62,000 bases of DNA from Cryptomeria japonica (lineage: Eukaryota; Streptophyta; Pinopsida; Cupressales; Cupressaceae), in the NCBI RefSeq assembly GCF_030272615.1, contig NC_081405.1:472678008-472740007 (forward strand), written 5' to 3'. The notes under the pieces are model-generated. The model was not told where the DNA came from and did no database searches. It saw only the letters and a list, made by a program, of their open reading frames with translations. The position numbers and the translations under genes were made by a program. Below, in pieces: positions 9,552-22,657 of the stretch; positions within the stretch are counted from its first letter, which is position 1; every line of letters begins with the position of its first letter.

Positions 9552-12470
9552 ATGGGAAAGAACAAGCGAGGAACAATGGAACAACAAGAGGCTGAAAAGG
9601 AAAGACAAAGGTAGCATATGAATAAATTATGTGACATAAGAACAATGAGAGAAGAAGGTATGTCATACTCAACATCTCAATTTGATTTACTAAACGAACA
9701 TAATGCACCTAATGCAATTGAAGAAGAGACATTTGATTCACCATATGAAACTAATGCAATTGAAGAAGATACCACATTGAATAATCAATTAAATGATGAA
9801 CATACACCTTCTCTATTTGATGAATTGAATGTACACAATGCACCGATGTTAACACCTCTTAGAATCATTCGTAGGAAACCAAAGTATCTAATTGACATTG
9901 ATGAGAATATAGTGAAGCCAACGCCTGATAAAATGAATGAATGAACTTGTAGGAGAATGGTTAAAAGAATATGGCAAAACTATTTTGGAAATTTAAATCA
10001 AATCGCAAGATGTCAAATAATTGTTCAAATGATTGAAAATTTGAATTTTAGATAGACAATGAAAATTCTAGGCCTAAGATCATCTGAAAGTAACAACGAA
10101 AGAACTATTGTGAGAAATCTATTTGATGCATATCAAGCTATTGGTTCAAAATCATGCACTAAAGATTCTAATGCTACTCGACGTGTCATTACATCAACCA
10201 TAATGAGCAAGAAAATAAAAAAGATCGTTTGATAAGAAAAACAAGTAGTCATTAAACGTTAGTAGAACAACATTAAGTAAAGCATTACAAAGGCGAGAAA
10301 AAATAGAGGAACGCAACAATAATTCTCTTTGGAAATTCTCGGGTAGACTACCACGCAAAGAAATGGTTGTTGTTGATGCACTAAGAATATTAAATGAATT
10401 TTTTTGGCATGACAACACAAGAGTTTCACCCAACGAAAAATATGTTGTTAGAAGGTGAATTGGGTCTACAAATCATGAGCCACATGCCAAACACTATTTG
10501 GATATGACTTAAACAAAATTTTATGAAAGATTCCTTGAAAAGTTTCCTCAAATAAGAATTTATCAAAGACTTTTTGAAATGGCAAAACCTTTTTATGTTA
10601 AGATTAATCATGTACGCACCACGTGTTGTTGTAGGATGCACATTGAATTTTCTATGCACTATGATATTTTTCATCATATTTGCTCTACTTTGCATACTAA
10701 CGATGTTTTGCAGGCATGCAATATACAAGCACCTCCTAAGTCGGTAAGAGAATTTATTTCAAGTGTGCTATGTAATACACATGATGGTTGCATTTATTAT
10801 AAGATGCCTTATTTGGAAGGTTCTTTTTCTATATGTGGTGGTTTGCAACATTTACCAAGATGTGTACATTTAGAGAGCACACATGAAATTGGTAGGAAAC
10901 TAGTTTCTTTTGGAAAATACAAGATAGTCACATATGGAGTTAAAGATGGAAAAGATTTGAAGAGATGTGAGCTAGTGAAAAATGATATATGTGTAGCTGA
11001 ATTTATGAAAATGTTTCAAGAGAAACTAGTTTATGAGTACATAATGCATACACATAGAGATCGATGGTTAGATGAATAATTCAAGTTATGTAAGGACACA
11101 TTTCCTCTAGGAACCATTGTCTCTATCGTTGATTTTGCTGAAAATTATACACTACAACCTCAACATGAAGTGCAATCTATGTATTATCATTCTACACAAG
11201 TTTCTATTTTTGTACACATAACATTCATGCATGCAAATGATAGAACAGAGGAGGATAGAATGGCTGTAAGAGAGTGTCACTTCTACATAAGTGATGATCG
11301 TACTCATTCATCAGAGTTTGTACAAGGATTCTTTAACATTTTCTATGATAATTTAAAGGAAAGAAACATACAATACAACCGACACTTAATATGGCCAAAT
11401 AATTGCACCACACAATTCAAGAATGCAAGGATGTTTTATTGGTTGACAAGGATGCACATCACAAGTGGTGTACAACATTTTTGGAATTTCACTGAGGCTG
11501 GACATGGTAAGGGAGAGCACGATGGTGCAGGAGCATGTGTAAAAAGGGCCCTAGCTAGAGAAGAATTGAAGTACAAAGGTGGTGCTGAGTTGACAGACAC
11601 AGAAAGAATTGTGCGATGGTGTAAGTCTATGATGGATCCATGTAATCTAGGTACGTCAATGTTTCATAGATATTTATGATTGATCACTGAATCTAACATT
11701 GAAAACTATCTAGATTGTTGTACAGTTGTAGGATCGAGTGATATGCACTCATTTATGAGTTCAAATGCAAATTCACTAGTAATTTATACGAGACAGATGG
11801 TATGTTTTTTCTCTTCATACATGTATTGTTTGTGGGAAGAATGTGAATCGCAAGAGTGGGTTGACAAATGGTCTTGTAGATCGTTGGTTCCCATTTATAC
11901 ATATCAAATTCCCAAAGTACTACAATTGAGCCAAATGGAGACATCAGTGGATTTTGACCATGTATCTGACCTTGTGGATTCAAGTGATTTTTTGAGATAA
12001 TTTTTTTGCAAGTATTGTTTTTGGTTCATTTTGTTGTTCATCACACTTTATTTTCGGTATTAATTATCACTTTATAAAATGCAAGTCATGTGTATGCAAT
12101 TGTTGCAGAAGAGAACAATAAAGAAGGAACATATTACTATTTGCATCATTGTGTTGAGCCTAAAAGAAAATTGACAGCCACAATCATTGATGGAGAGCTT
12201 ATTGAGTAGCCAATAGGATCTGTTGTCGTGACATGAACACGGCTTAGGAGATACCCTATCAAGAATTCTGATGTTTGGTTGTTTGAGGACTTTGAAACAC
12301 ATAGACATATTCTTCATTTCTCTAACCTTGTTTTTGCAACAAATATTCATTTGATGAAGTATCGTGGTAGATCTCATAACAAGATTTTATGGAAAGTTTG
12401 TGAATCTAACCACGAGGCAATAATTGACACAATACAAGTTAGAGTCAATCCTAAAGGCTCACTTGATTGA
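9552..12470 (+). pseudogene. TIR-A transposase (DDE-like), decayed; two exons at the 3' end
   Basis: The start ATG at 9552 (MGKNKRGTMEQ) is supported by the matching start of TIR-B at 46888 (MGRNGRHKQK). A TAG at 9612-9614 interrupts the first part. After a frame change near 9944-10240, a single frame carries the body to 12000 with a few stops. Landmarks in order: FFWHDNTRVSPN (about 10400), a Cys/His-rich part with CGGL (10590-10860), DFAENYTLQPQ (about 11130), IWPNNCTTQFKN (about 11390), EAGHGKGEHDG (about 11500). A probable intron (about 12001-12108, TTGCAG acceptor) leads to a C-terminal exon with LFEDFETHRHILHFSNL. The Asp and Glu/Asp positions suggest an RNase H-fold DDE transposase of about 930 residues. 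The second predicted acidic residue is Asn here but Asp in TIR-C. It resembles uncharacterised transposon proteins with an HGKG..DG motif. Confidence 0.7.
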
Positions 12471-12544
12471 TTTTACGGTTCAAAGTAGAATGATTTTGGG
12501 AATTTTTTATATATCATCGACGAATTGTTTTATATTCATTTTTT

Positions 12545-12765
12545 GTATATATAAATGCCCATGAGCTGATTTTTACATGTTTAGGAGCATAATTTTGTAT
12601 ATTTAAATGGCATTGAGCCGATTTGTATATTAAAATGGCGATGAGCTGAATCACACATATTGTAATGCCAAATTTTGTATAAAATCCCATAAGATGATTT
12701 GTAAGAATTTTTTTGGTATATTCAAATAGCTAAGAGCTGATTTGACCACATTTAAAGGCAAATTT
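12545..12765 (+). repeat. degenerate ~50-bp repeats downstream of the transposase
   Basis: The phrase ATGGCNATGAGCTGATTT recurs about four times (12556, 12610, 12638, 12730 region), separated by TTTTGTATATTTAAA. It may be an old tandem array in the 3' flank of the transposase gene. Confidence 0.5.
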
Positions 12766-13039
12766 TTGAATAATATGTGATAATGTTTTGTGACTATTTT
12801 TTGTGACTATTTTTGTGTCTATATTCTGTGACTATGTTTTGAGTTTATGTGATGTGATAAGGTCAATCATGACCATTATTGATAAGGCCAATCATGATCA
12901 TTCTTGATTCTTGTATAATCATGGATAATTATTTGAGTCATTATCGGGTCATAGGAGTCATAGATTGAGTGTAGATACAATTTGAGCAAAAAATGTCATT
13001 ATTGTCAAAAAAATTATCAAAAACGTTGTCAAGCAACTT
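12766..13039. other. spacer between transposase flank and the 358-bp array
   Basis: Short repeats of TTTTGTGACTAT and of AAGGYCAATCATGA are visible near 12780-12900. Nothing coding is seen. Confidence 0.4.
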
Positions 13040-14245
13040 GTACATTGCGCCAGTAGGGTATGACTCTTGATGTTTTGACACTTTGGGATGCACGACAGGA
13101 TCATGCCTAGCGTAAGATTGCCCACCCAAACAAGCTCGTGTCGTCGGTTTGTGCAGACGACGAACCAAATCAATTCTAGCCTATCTTGCAACTTTGCATT
13201 GCATGCAACTGACGGTTTTTGTAGTAGACGAAAAATGCTACCAATTGAAAATGGCTCTAAGTCATAAAAAACCGAGATAGGCCATTGTAGAGGATCCTCA
13301 CGCGATCCCATATGTTAAAATTAACTAGTCATATGTGTCATGGATTGGAAGAAATAGTGCGTCAAAGTTTGACAATTTTTTGGACTGAGGGCACTTGAGA
13401 GATCGCACCGGTAGGGTATGACTCTCGATGTTCCGATGCTTTGGGATGCATGAGAGGAGCATGCCTAGCATAAACCTTCTCACCCAGATGCACTTGTGAC
13501 GTCATTTTTTTCACACGATGAACCGAATCAATTCTAGCCTATCTTCCAACTTTGCATTGCATGCAACTGACGGTTTTTGTAACAGGCAAAAAAATGCTAC
13601 CAATTGAAAATGGCTCCGAGTTGTCAAAAACTGAGATAGGACATTATAGAGGATCCTCATGGAACCCCATAGGTTTAAAAAGATTGATCATATGTGTCTT
13701 GGATTGGAAGAAACAGTCCGTCAAAGTTTGACAATTTTTTGGACTCAGGGCACTTGAGAGATCGTGTCGGTAGGGTATGACTCTCGACGTTTCGATGCTT
13801 TGGGATGCATGAGAGGAGAATTACTAGTATAAAATTTCCCACCCAGATGTGCTCATGATGTTGGTTTGTTCACACGAAGAACCAAATCAATTCTAGCCTA
13901 TCTTGCAACTTTACATTGCATGCAATCAATGGTTTTTGCAGTAAGCAAAAAAATGCTACCAATTGAAAATGGCTCTGATTCATCAAAAACCGAGATAGGC
14001 CAATGTAGAGGAGCCTCACATGACCCCATAGGTTCAAACAGATTGGTCATATGTGTCCTAGATTGGAAGAAATGGTCCGTCAAAGTTTGACAATTTTTTG
14101 GACTCAGGGCACTTGAGAGATCACACTGGTAGGGTATGACTCTCAACATTCTGATGCTTTGGGATGCATGAGAGGAGAATGCCTAGCATAAACCTTCCCA
14201 CCCAAACAAACTTGTGACATCGGTTTGTTCACATGAGAACCAAAA
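13040..14245 (+). repeat. ~358-bp tandem repeat array (about 3.4 units)
   Basis: ATTCTAGCCTATCTT recurs at 13173, 13531 and 13890, giving periods of 358 and 359 bp. Each unit also holds TGCATTGCATGCAA, ACCAATTGAAAATGGCT, CAAAGTTTGACAATTTTTTG and GGTAGGGTATGACTCT. Units differ at many positions. The same unit, more diverged, forms two copies at 51690-52370 downstream of the TIR-B transposase, so it is a component of this transposon family and not a chance satellite. Confidence 0.9.
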
Positions 14246-14284
14246 TTTTACCATTGCAAGCGTGAGGGTGCTCTCGCACCACAC

Positions 14285-14560
14285 ACATATTGTTGATTAC
14301 ATAGGCAAATATTCATTTAAATTTATAAAAGGGAAGCCACCAAATACAACAAATACACAGTGATGAACTAAATATGAGGAGTTTTGTAGGGTTAATTCAA
14401 CATTTTAGAAATTTTATCAAATCATATTCCACTATTGCAATGTTTTATATCATAGATTTTTGTTGTTTATATTCATATTGTTGATTACATAGGCAAATGA
14501 TCAATTAACTTTATAAAAGGATAGCCACGAAATACAATGAATACACAATAATGAACTCAG
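14285..14560 (+). repeat. direct duplication of ~90 bp
   Basis: CATATTGTTGATTACATAGG occurs at about 14287 and 14474, each followed by TTTATAAAAGG, AGCCAC and AATACACA. The two copies start about 187 bp apart. The function is unknown; the duplication lies between the 3' ends of the two TIR-A genes. Confidence 0.7.
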
Positions 14561-15279
14561 TACACATTTATTGGATCGAATATCAATATTTATTTATATA
14601 TATATATATAAAAGGCATGTCTGCCAAGTCATTACAAGTATTACAAAAATGTGGCATATGCCATGTCCAAATCGATATACAATAAAAATGTAGAATATAT
14701 ATAAATGTATTGGTTATTATATTACCACAACTAACACTATATGATCCTAAACTTGTGATGGATCATCAAAATCGAGCCTCTTCGATGTAGTACACAGCTC
14801 TGTAGATGGCTGCAAAACCACAATTCAAAAGCCAAGTTAGAATTCTTTTGTAAAAAATAGTTCACAATTAACAACATAACTATGCATTTAACTATAATTC
14901 CTTTGCAATTGAAATACAGATTACCTCATCGGCTGATCTCAAAGCTAATGTCTTCACTCTCCTCTCCTTGTCACTCTTAGGAGTTTTCTTGAAGACAAAC
15001 TTAAAAGGATCCACATTATGGCCGAACCACAAAGGGGGCTATTGTAGATTAAATGCACAATTAATACAATGTGTGTATGTAAAATTCATAATATAATCAA
15101 CTAGAAATCAAAGGGAAATCACAGATCCTATCCTAATAGAATTCAAACAAAAACTCAATGAAATATAGATGCATATAGAATAATTATAAACAATATAGAG
15201 CTCCCTATTTTGCATCATGGCTTCCATTGCTCTTCTCTTCTTTGCGGTATGGTGGCTCTCAGATATTACGCTGGCAACC

Positions 15280-16273
15280 TGCAAGTGACACAAAGATTCA
15301 AAGTTCGTGATTGTTGTGATTGTTGAAAATGGAGATTGAATGCTCAATTTATAGATTATTGGAGATGACTGAATGAGTAGTGGAACAGATTGATCAAGAG
15401 GTGGAACTCAGGTGAGCTCACATGCTAATTGATAGTTGAACTGTTGATTTGAATGTGGAACATAATAGATTGAATAGATAAAATGAGTTAACTGATTGAG
15501 AAAAAAGCTGATTGAAAGATGAAACAAAATGATTGGAGGAAATAAAGACGAGGAGATAGTTAACTTATTGAAAGTTGATTGAGAGCTTTATTTAGAAAAA
15601 GCTAACTAAAAGATAGAAATAGAAATTGAAAAGATAATGATTTAATTAATTAATTAATTGAATTAATTAATTTAGTATGTGCTTGCACTTTGACTTTGAT
15701 TTCCAATTTAATATTTGCATGAGATTTAATTCAAATATTGAATTTATTTTAAATTCAATTTGTTATTTGAATATATTTAGAACTTGACTTTGATTTTCAA
15801 TTTGATTTTTGAAATCATGCACATGTATTTGAAATTAGAAGAAATTGGAAGAATTAGAATTTAATTAGAAGATTAAATGAAATTAGAATTTGGGGGTTTG
15901 GAATTTGAATTAGAGGAAATAATTAGTTAATTAAATAATTTAAAGAAATTGTTTAAATATTTAGAAATTGAATTTAATTAAATAATAAAGATTATTTAAA
16001 TTAAAGGATTAAAATTATAATTAATTAAATAATTAATGTTTAATTGATATTTAAAAAAAGGTTGAATGATTAATTGATTAGAGATAGAAATTGAAATAGA
16101 ATTTATTTAAATAATAAAGATGATTTAAATAGAGGAATTAATCAGAATTAATTAAATAATAAATATTTAATTATTAGAAAATGGTTAAATGATTAAACAC
16201 TAATAGAATTGAAATTGAAATAATTAGTAAGATGATGAGGAAATATGAAATATGACATTTTGAGGTGTCTACA
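15280..16273 (-). repeat. solo LTR (gypsy-like) inside the TIR-A second gene
   Basis: On the minus strand this block starts TGTAGACACCTCAAAATGTC at 16273 and ends CACTTGCA at 15280. It is AT-rich, has a TATA-like CTATAAATTG near 15345 and no internal region. Flanks in minus orientation are CATTG and GGTTG, a weak 5-bp match (3 of 5). Its start resembles that of the Outer-RT LTR (TGTAGACAC), but the rest is a different family. It ends beside the exon at 15279-15190. Confidence 0.65.
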
Positions 16274-16337
16274 CAATGTACTAACATAAATACATAAAAA
16301 ACACTTAAAAGCTATAATATAGAGAACAATGGCGTAC

Positions 16338-16570
16338 CGGTGCCTGAGATGCTTCTCCAATGGACTGAGGATGGCTCACCATTGATGGAGAAACTTTTTC
16401 TATTACCTATACCATAAATGATCAAAGATTAAATACAATTAATATAATGATAAGTATTGTAGGTTAAAAAAAATTAATGTAATATATCAAACAAAAGTGA
16501 ATCGGATCCCGAGATGCTTCTCTAGTGCACAGAGGAGGGCTCACCATTGATGAAGCAACTATGGATATTT
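16338..16570 (-). repeat. tandemly duplicated exon of the TIR-A second gene
   Basis: Two exon-like copies (about 16570-16504 and 16406-16338) share SSMVS/PSMVS and EAS, are about 165 bp apart and are both about 69 nt. The downstream copy has a proper donor (CACCG then GTACGC). The upstream copy has ATTCAC in that place, so it may no longer be spliced. Confidence 0.55.
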
Positions 16571-17238
16571 CTTGTATGAAAAATTTATAAGATTATAATT
16601 TATCACAAGTTCACATGTACATGTGCATATGATCATGAAATCAAGTAAATAAAGTAGAGATACATACCTCTTCCCTCTCTCGACCCATGGGTGAATCAGG
16701 TGCATTCAACAAATCCACATAGCTCAATGGTCATTGTACATGTAAAATAGACAAAAAACACTAATCAATCTACAAACCCCAACTAAGACTTGATTTTAAC
16801 ATTTTCAAACAATTGTACAACTAAAAATGTGCTCAATTACCTTCTTCCCACATTTTAGCGTCTTCAAGGAATTCTTTTGCTTAGGACGTGACATAGACGT
16901 GGAGGGGGTACCCTAAAAAAAAAAAAATTAACATGAGATATTAGTACAGATAATATATTAAACATAATTTTAAAAATCTAAAATGAAATGACTTGCATAT
17001 TCCATCAAAATAATACATAAAAAAGGTTGTACAAAATATGATACCATATAGCCTTGTAGGCCAAAATCAATCACTGAGAGCATGATGTCATGAATCTGGG
17101 ACATTTGGTCCCCTGTCAATACCTACAAACCAAAAATTGGACCAAGCATTAAAGATAGTTAGTATATCTTGTAATTTTTTTGAATTCAAAGTGTACTATT
17201 CTATTTTAACATGTTACAAAATTTATACCTCAGGCATT

Positions 17239-18400
17239 TGTTAGGCCCAATATAGAAAGCTAATGTACTGAGAGGGGAGGGGTGAATCAGTACTCCAAAA
17301 CTTTTCTTTGATAATAACCTTACTATTATGCATAAACAGAATAGTGCAGTAACATAAAATAAAACTAAAATCAACAGATAACAATCATACATGATTCACT
17401 CCATAACACATATATTTTGGTCACGCAGAAACTCTTGGTTAGAGAGAAAAACTGTGGTGGGGATGACACCTACAACTTCACTACTACAATAATAAAGAAT
17501 GCTCAGTTAGAGCTACATTTAGCTATTTCTGATAGCTTACCCTGTTAGGAGTATCAAGATCAGTTAGATCTACCTTACTAAAGGATTTTTACAACACTAT
17601 ATAAGTGTAGCACCTAGTTAAAGGATTTACAATTTATAGACTTGGCTAGAGTCTTTTACCCTATTAAAGGTTTCTCTTACAACTTCAAAATATTACAATA
17701 AAATCATTACAAATATCTGCAACTTTACATCTGAAATGCTAAAGTAGATTCTATGTGCTCTGAATAAGATTATCTAGCTTGTAGCATACCTTGGTAAACC
17801 CTTCTATTTACTCTGTTCATCGACTGTTCACTGATAACCTTCTCGGTGACCTCTCTGTGTCTCTATAATAGTCTTCCTTCATGCATACACACACACTTGT
17901 TTCTCTTGTTGCATATCTTATGTCTAACCCTAGAATCATGCTGTATAAATAGATCTCTTATAGCGGTGATCTGATTCATTGCTTCAATCTTACAAAAAGA
18001 TTCTTCAAATGAATAACTAAATAGAATATCTCATTGGTTAGATTGACCTTGTAATCATACACAATCTCCTAATGCAATTTCCAATGCAAAAATGGTTAGA
18101 TGTGCCTTGATCTTGTAACACATTTTCATGTGCATGTCTAGGTTCAATGTATCTGGTAAAACGTTTCACTTAGTGAATATCAACTCGGTGAGTCAACTTT
18201 ACCACTCGGTAGCCATGAAACTTTACTCGGTAAACAACTCGGTGAATACTATGTTCTGTGACTGCTTTCTTCTGTAACCGACTTGACTATTCATACCGAC
18301 TTCTCTGTGTACCGACTGCATGATTCGGTAATACTAACCAACTAGAATATATAGTATGACTTTGGATATGAAACTAAGGGCAATTTGATAAGTAGTAACA
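17239..18400 (-). repeat. 3' LTR of RT-17
   Basis: Plus-strand termini TGTTAGGCCC and AGTAACA; 1162 bp. It matches 24073-25256 closely, with a short deletion near 17795 relative to that copy. The TATA-like element on the minus strand is near 17945. Confidence 0.9.
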
Positions 18401-18417
18401 ATCTCCCCTTTTGACAT
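18401..18417 (-). other. polypurine tract of RT-17
   Basis: On the minus strand ATGTCAAAAGGGGAGAT abuts the 3' LTR, the site where plus-strand DNA synthesis is primed. Between here and the end of the unknown ORF (18774) I see only AT-rich untranslated sequence. Confidence 0.8.
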
Positions 18418-18773
18418 TAGTTGAGATGTTTGACAAAAACTACTTACAAAGTCATAACTCAAAAACTCTATACTTGCAAAATGACTATACTTGACAATAT
18501 GTACAATAGTCAATAAAATAGTATATGCAGATATAGTCCCCTTATCATTATTCTATATATAACTCTGAATTTTGCATGTTCGGTTTTGTTCTGTGCTTGT
18601 GTGCTCTGACTGCTCTGTATATTATGCTTGGTATACTCCCCTTGTATACAATACTCAAAATTGTGTTCTCAAAACTGTATTACTCTCCAAATGTAGAATT
18701 ACTCCCCCTTTGCTGGGCTTTCCTCTATGTAGTATCATAATATTACTCCCCCTTTTTGACAAACATTAAAAAC

Positions 18774-21700
18774 TTAATTTCCATCCGGAGGCAGTAACTG
18801 ATCAAAAATAGTCTTATACTTGGTCCGGGCGTCGGTGAGGGTGACTGAGAGTGAGTCCTTGATACTTTCCATTAAGGAGTTTTGTGCTTGAATATCAGAT
18901 GATAGTGATATCAAGCCATCAAGAGTGCTTCCCTCTTGTGTAGTTGATAAGCGTGTAGCTCGGTTGAGCTGTTCCTATACTGATGAGAGATGAGGAAGGA
19001 ATAATGTTTGAAGGGTCATTATATCCATCCTAATTTTATGCTCTTCATTCCTCAGTTCTAACTGTTGAGCCATGAGCTGTTGTAGCTTTTTGTAAAAATT
19101 CTGAACTTAATTAGGCTCAATGGCTAACTTAGATGAGAGATCGGTGATCTCTTTCTCAATGGCATCAATTTTATTTTTGATATCTTTAATAAATAAAGAA
19201 AATGTACACAATTTCTAGAATAAATAAAGAATGTGCTTGAGTTGAGGGGACAACTCAGCAATGAATTTGACAAGTTTTACCTTGCTAACAACAATTGATT
19301 TTTGTACTTCCTCTATCATTTTTGTTGTAAGCTCTTTATCCTTGAGCTTGCTTAAGTACTCGGATGCATCAACTCCAGATGTTTCAATCTGATTAAGGAG
19401 TTCATCCAACTGAATATGGATGGCTGCATCAGTTGACACTGTTGTTGATGGTAGCATTTCTGTGAGTAGTTTCCTAACCTTCTGAAGTACTTTATTCTTT
19501 TTCTGTATGGCTAGTTGCTTCTCCTATTTGGCCTTTGCTTTGCATAGTTCACCGAAGTTAGTGAGTGCTTGCCCTTTCAATTTGGAAATGTCTACATTGG
19601 GCAACATGATCGGTTTTGATAAGTCAAATTTAAAACCATGCTTTCTCACCTTCTTCTCTTTGCCTTTGGTCTGTGGCACTAAGACAAGTGCTTGTGAGGC
19701 TTGCTGACCCTCGATAGGTTGCTCAGTAGATGTAATACTTTGGTCTATTCCTATAGCGGTTGCAGTGTCTTTGGGTGTCTCGGTGCTAGGGGTCTCAGTT
19801 GTAATATTTTCAGTGCTTGTCTGTGCTTGAGACGTTTGATCTTTGGTTGTGTCACCTGCAGCTTTAGATGTGTTGCCTTCGGTAGCTTGCTCAGTGTCCT
19901 TGGGAGCTTTGGTTGAGACTGGTGGCTTCACCGGCGGATAAGGCTGAACTTGTTGTAAGACAGATTCACTAGAGACAAGTTTTGCATAAGTGGTACCTTC
20001 AATCATTTCCTGCTCTGGTGTGGCTTCATCCATTACATCTTCATCATTTTGTATAGTGTCAACCAGGTCTGGACCTTGCTCGGTGACATCTGGATCTTTC
20101 TCGATGACATCAACAATTTCAATTTGAAATTGTTCATCAACATCCTTTTGTTTGAAGATCTCCTGCCACTTGGCTTTAGTCTCATTTTCCACATCAATAT
20201 ATAGCCCATTCATCAATTTTAAGGCTCTTTGTTTCACAAGAAATTTTGAATTGTATGTGGACAAATGCTCCTTGATTTCAGCTACGAACATGTCAGGAAA
20301 TAGATGGACTAGACTTCTTTCTCTTATTTGTCTCTCCAATTCCATTGCATATTTCCATCTGTTATCAATATGTGAGTAGAGTTCACTCGGAAGTGACTTT
20401 GCTAGTTCTAATGGTGCTAACCAAAACTTCAGAAGTGTACATATGACAGCTTCTTCAATCTGTCGTTTCTCATCATTATTCCTAGACTCATACTTAACAT
20501 ATCTGAATCCTACAAATCCACCGTATTCTTTGAGATTGGCACAAAATTTTTCAACACTGTGAATGTTTACCTTTTTTCTTTTCACAATCTGGAATTTGTT
20601 TGCATCATCAAACTCTGTATCACTCGACTCTTTTGCCAAAATGATTCTCTAAGTAGATTTCTTGTAAGTCTTAGTTACCTTAGGAATGGCAACAATCTTT
20701 TGTTTCTTGCTCGGTGATGCAGCTGATGCTCTGGTGTTGGGTCTCTTTGTTGGTGGAGTCAGTAGGGCCTTTGTGATGTCCTGTTTCTTTCTTTTCAGAA
20801 CTTTACCCTTTGGCAACTCTGTGCTCAATGTTATTGCAGCCTCCTGTGCTTCTAATTCTTCCTCGGTAATGGCAAGATTGCCTTTGATAGGTGTGGAGGA
20901 GGATTCTTCTCCGAATTTCTCAGATAAAACCTTTATCATCTTTGTAGCTTTTCTTGTAGCCTTAGGAATTGCAATGCTCATTTTTACTTTCTCCTTCACC
21001 TCTTCATAGGTTCCATACCTTAGTTCAGTTGCATGCCTTGGCAATGATAGATAGGCATCAATTTGTTGTTGTGTGATATCATAATCAATCTCATAACCCA
21101 TTGGTTGCAATGATTGAGTCCTCGGTTCAACAACATTTACATAGCAATAATAAGTGTCGACTTCAAAACATATATTGTCTTTGTATTTTTCGACCAGCTG
21201 TGGTGGGATCCTGTACCTGTTGTGCATTTTCTCTTGGAATTTGCTGAAGTAATCATCCATGATATCATTAAATTTATCTCCTAACTTCTTGATGTAGTCA
21301 TTGATCTAATGGGTGATAGGTCGGTGTAGCTCCCATACTACTTTACTGACTGAGGGAAAGAACTTCTCAAAATAGAAAAACATACATACAAGTAGTGAAC
21401 TGAACTTTAGTGTGTTTGCCGAGTTGTTCTTCTTCGGCTTCCTTATTATGTTCAGGTTCTCAAACAAGTTCTTTAGTAGTACTTCACATAAGTCTACTTT
21501 CATTCTCTTCTTCACTATTTTGTAGGCCAGGTCCACTACAACACATGGTACACTATTTTCCCTTGTAGATTGGAAGAAACAGTAACCAATAACTCTAATT
21601 GCAAATTTTAGTTCAACATCAGTGACATTATTCAATTTTAGTCCTCGGTAATCGGATTCTACTCCAATTAGACTGATTAGCTCCTTTTGTGATATCATTT

Positions 21701-22134
21701 TCTGTGCTCGAGCATGATCATAGATGGGATATCTGGTGATTAGGTGAATGAATTCCTTCATGATCTTGAACGGTTGCTCTTGTAGCCACATGAAATCATT
21801 GTGCACTCTGCTCAATACAAACTTAACCCACTGGGGTTTGAACACACGAGGATAGACTAGGGCTTCAATTAATCCCTTGATTTTGAAATTTGCTATCCAG
21901 TTTGCCATCAGTGCACAGTTCATCATATGTGTCACTAGTCTCTACATGACCGAGTTCCTCAACACGACATTTGGTAAAGAATATGACATCTTCTACCAAT
22001 AAGACTCGATCTGGGATGAGTGAAAATGCAGTTTTATCATCCAGTTCTGAGGCAACTTTAGGAGTTAGGGAATATTTCAGCGAGGGCTTCTCCACATTTT
22101 GGACAACTATAGGGTCTTGGATCTTGGGCACCAT
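18774..22134 (-). pseudogene. RT-17 ORF2: ~1120-codon unknown protein
   Basis: From ATG at 22134 (MVPKIQDPIVVQNVEKP) the reading shifts frame near 21870, then stays in one frame to TAA at 18774, with about five nonsense codons. The first part is globular (FKPQWVKFVLSRVHNDF, NSVPCVVVDLAYKIVKK, SSLLVCMFFYFEKFFPS). A Lys-rich linker follows (about 20650-20800), then a second globular part (FVGFRYVKYESRNNDEK), an acidic and Thr/Glu/Pro-rich part (about 19750-20120) and a C-terminal stretch with coiled-coil-like Leu/Lys/Glu spacing. No catalytic motif is evident. I cannot name the family. Its length and preserved frame imply former selection. It may help package or mobilise the element, but that is inference. 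Confidence 0.65.
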
Positions 22135-22657
22135 GGTAGATCTCGAGTAAGATTCGACAAGTTATCCTTAGGGTTTATAAGTGACTGACTCTTCACACTC
22201 GATAGACAATAGCAATTTGACTAGATCAGAAACTAGCTAAACAGTGTGAATAGATTGATGTAAATACCTCAAAATTTGCTCTGAGTGAAGTTTGATTCCT
22301 TTGATTCACTCTACTCTGCTTCTCAAAAACTTGGGTGAATGAAAATGACCGCGAAAACACTTTTAAGTACTCAAAAATACCTTATCGGGCTCCATGCAAG
22401 TTAGGTCAAGATATTAAATGCACTCAGTTCACCTTTTACCGATTTACTCTTTTTCTATTTTCACCGAGTACCCAACTTTGCTTCACTAACCGACTTGGCA
22501 GGTTTCCTGTATACACCGACTTGATAGGTTTCCTGTATAGTATATAAACTGACTAATTGCATCTTAACCATGTAGCTTTTGAATTTTGTACATAATAGAA
22601 TAGGAACTATTATGATTTAACTTTTAAAGAATGCAGTCCCTTCATACCTTTTCTTGA

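Noticed and set aside
9490-9708. Minus-strand hydrophobic frame over the start of the TIR-A transposase
   Set aside because: Antisense to the transposase start, which is supported by the matching TIR-B start.
19507-21009. Plus-strand frames with Cys/Phe/Leu-rich, membrane-like translations
   Set aside because: Antisense shadows of RT-17 ORF2.
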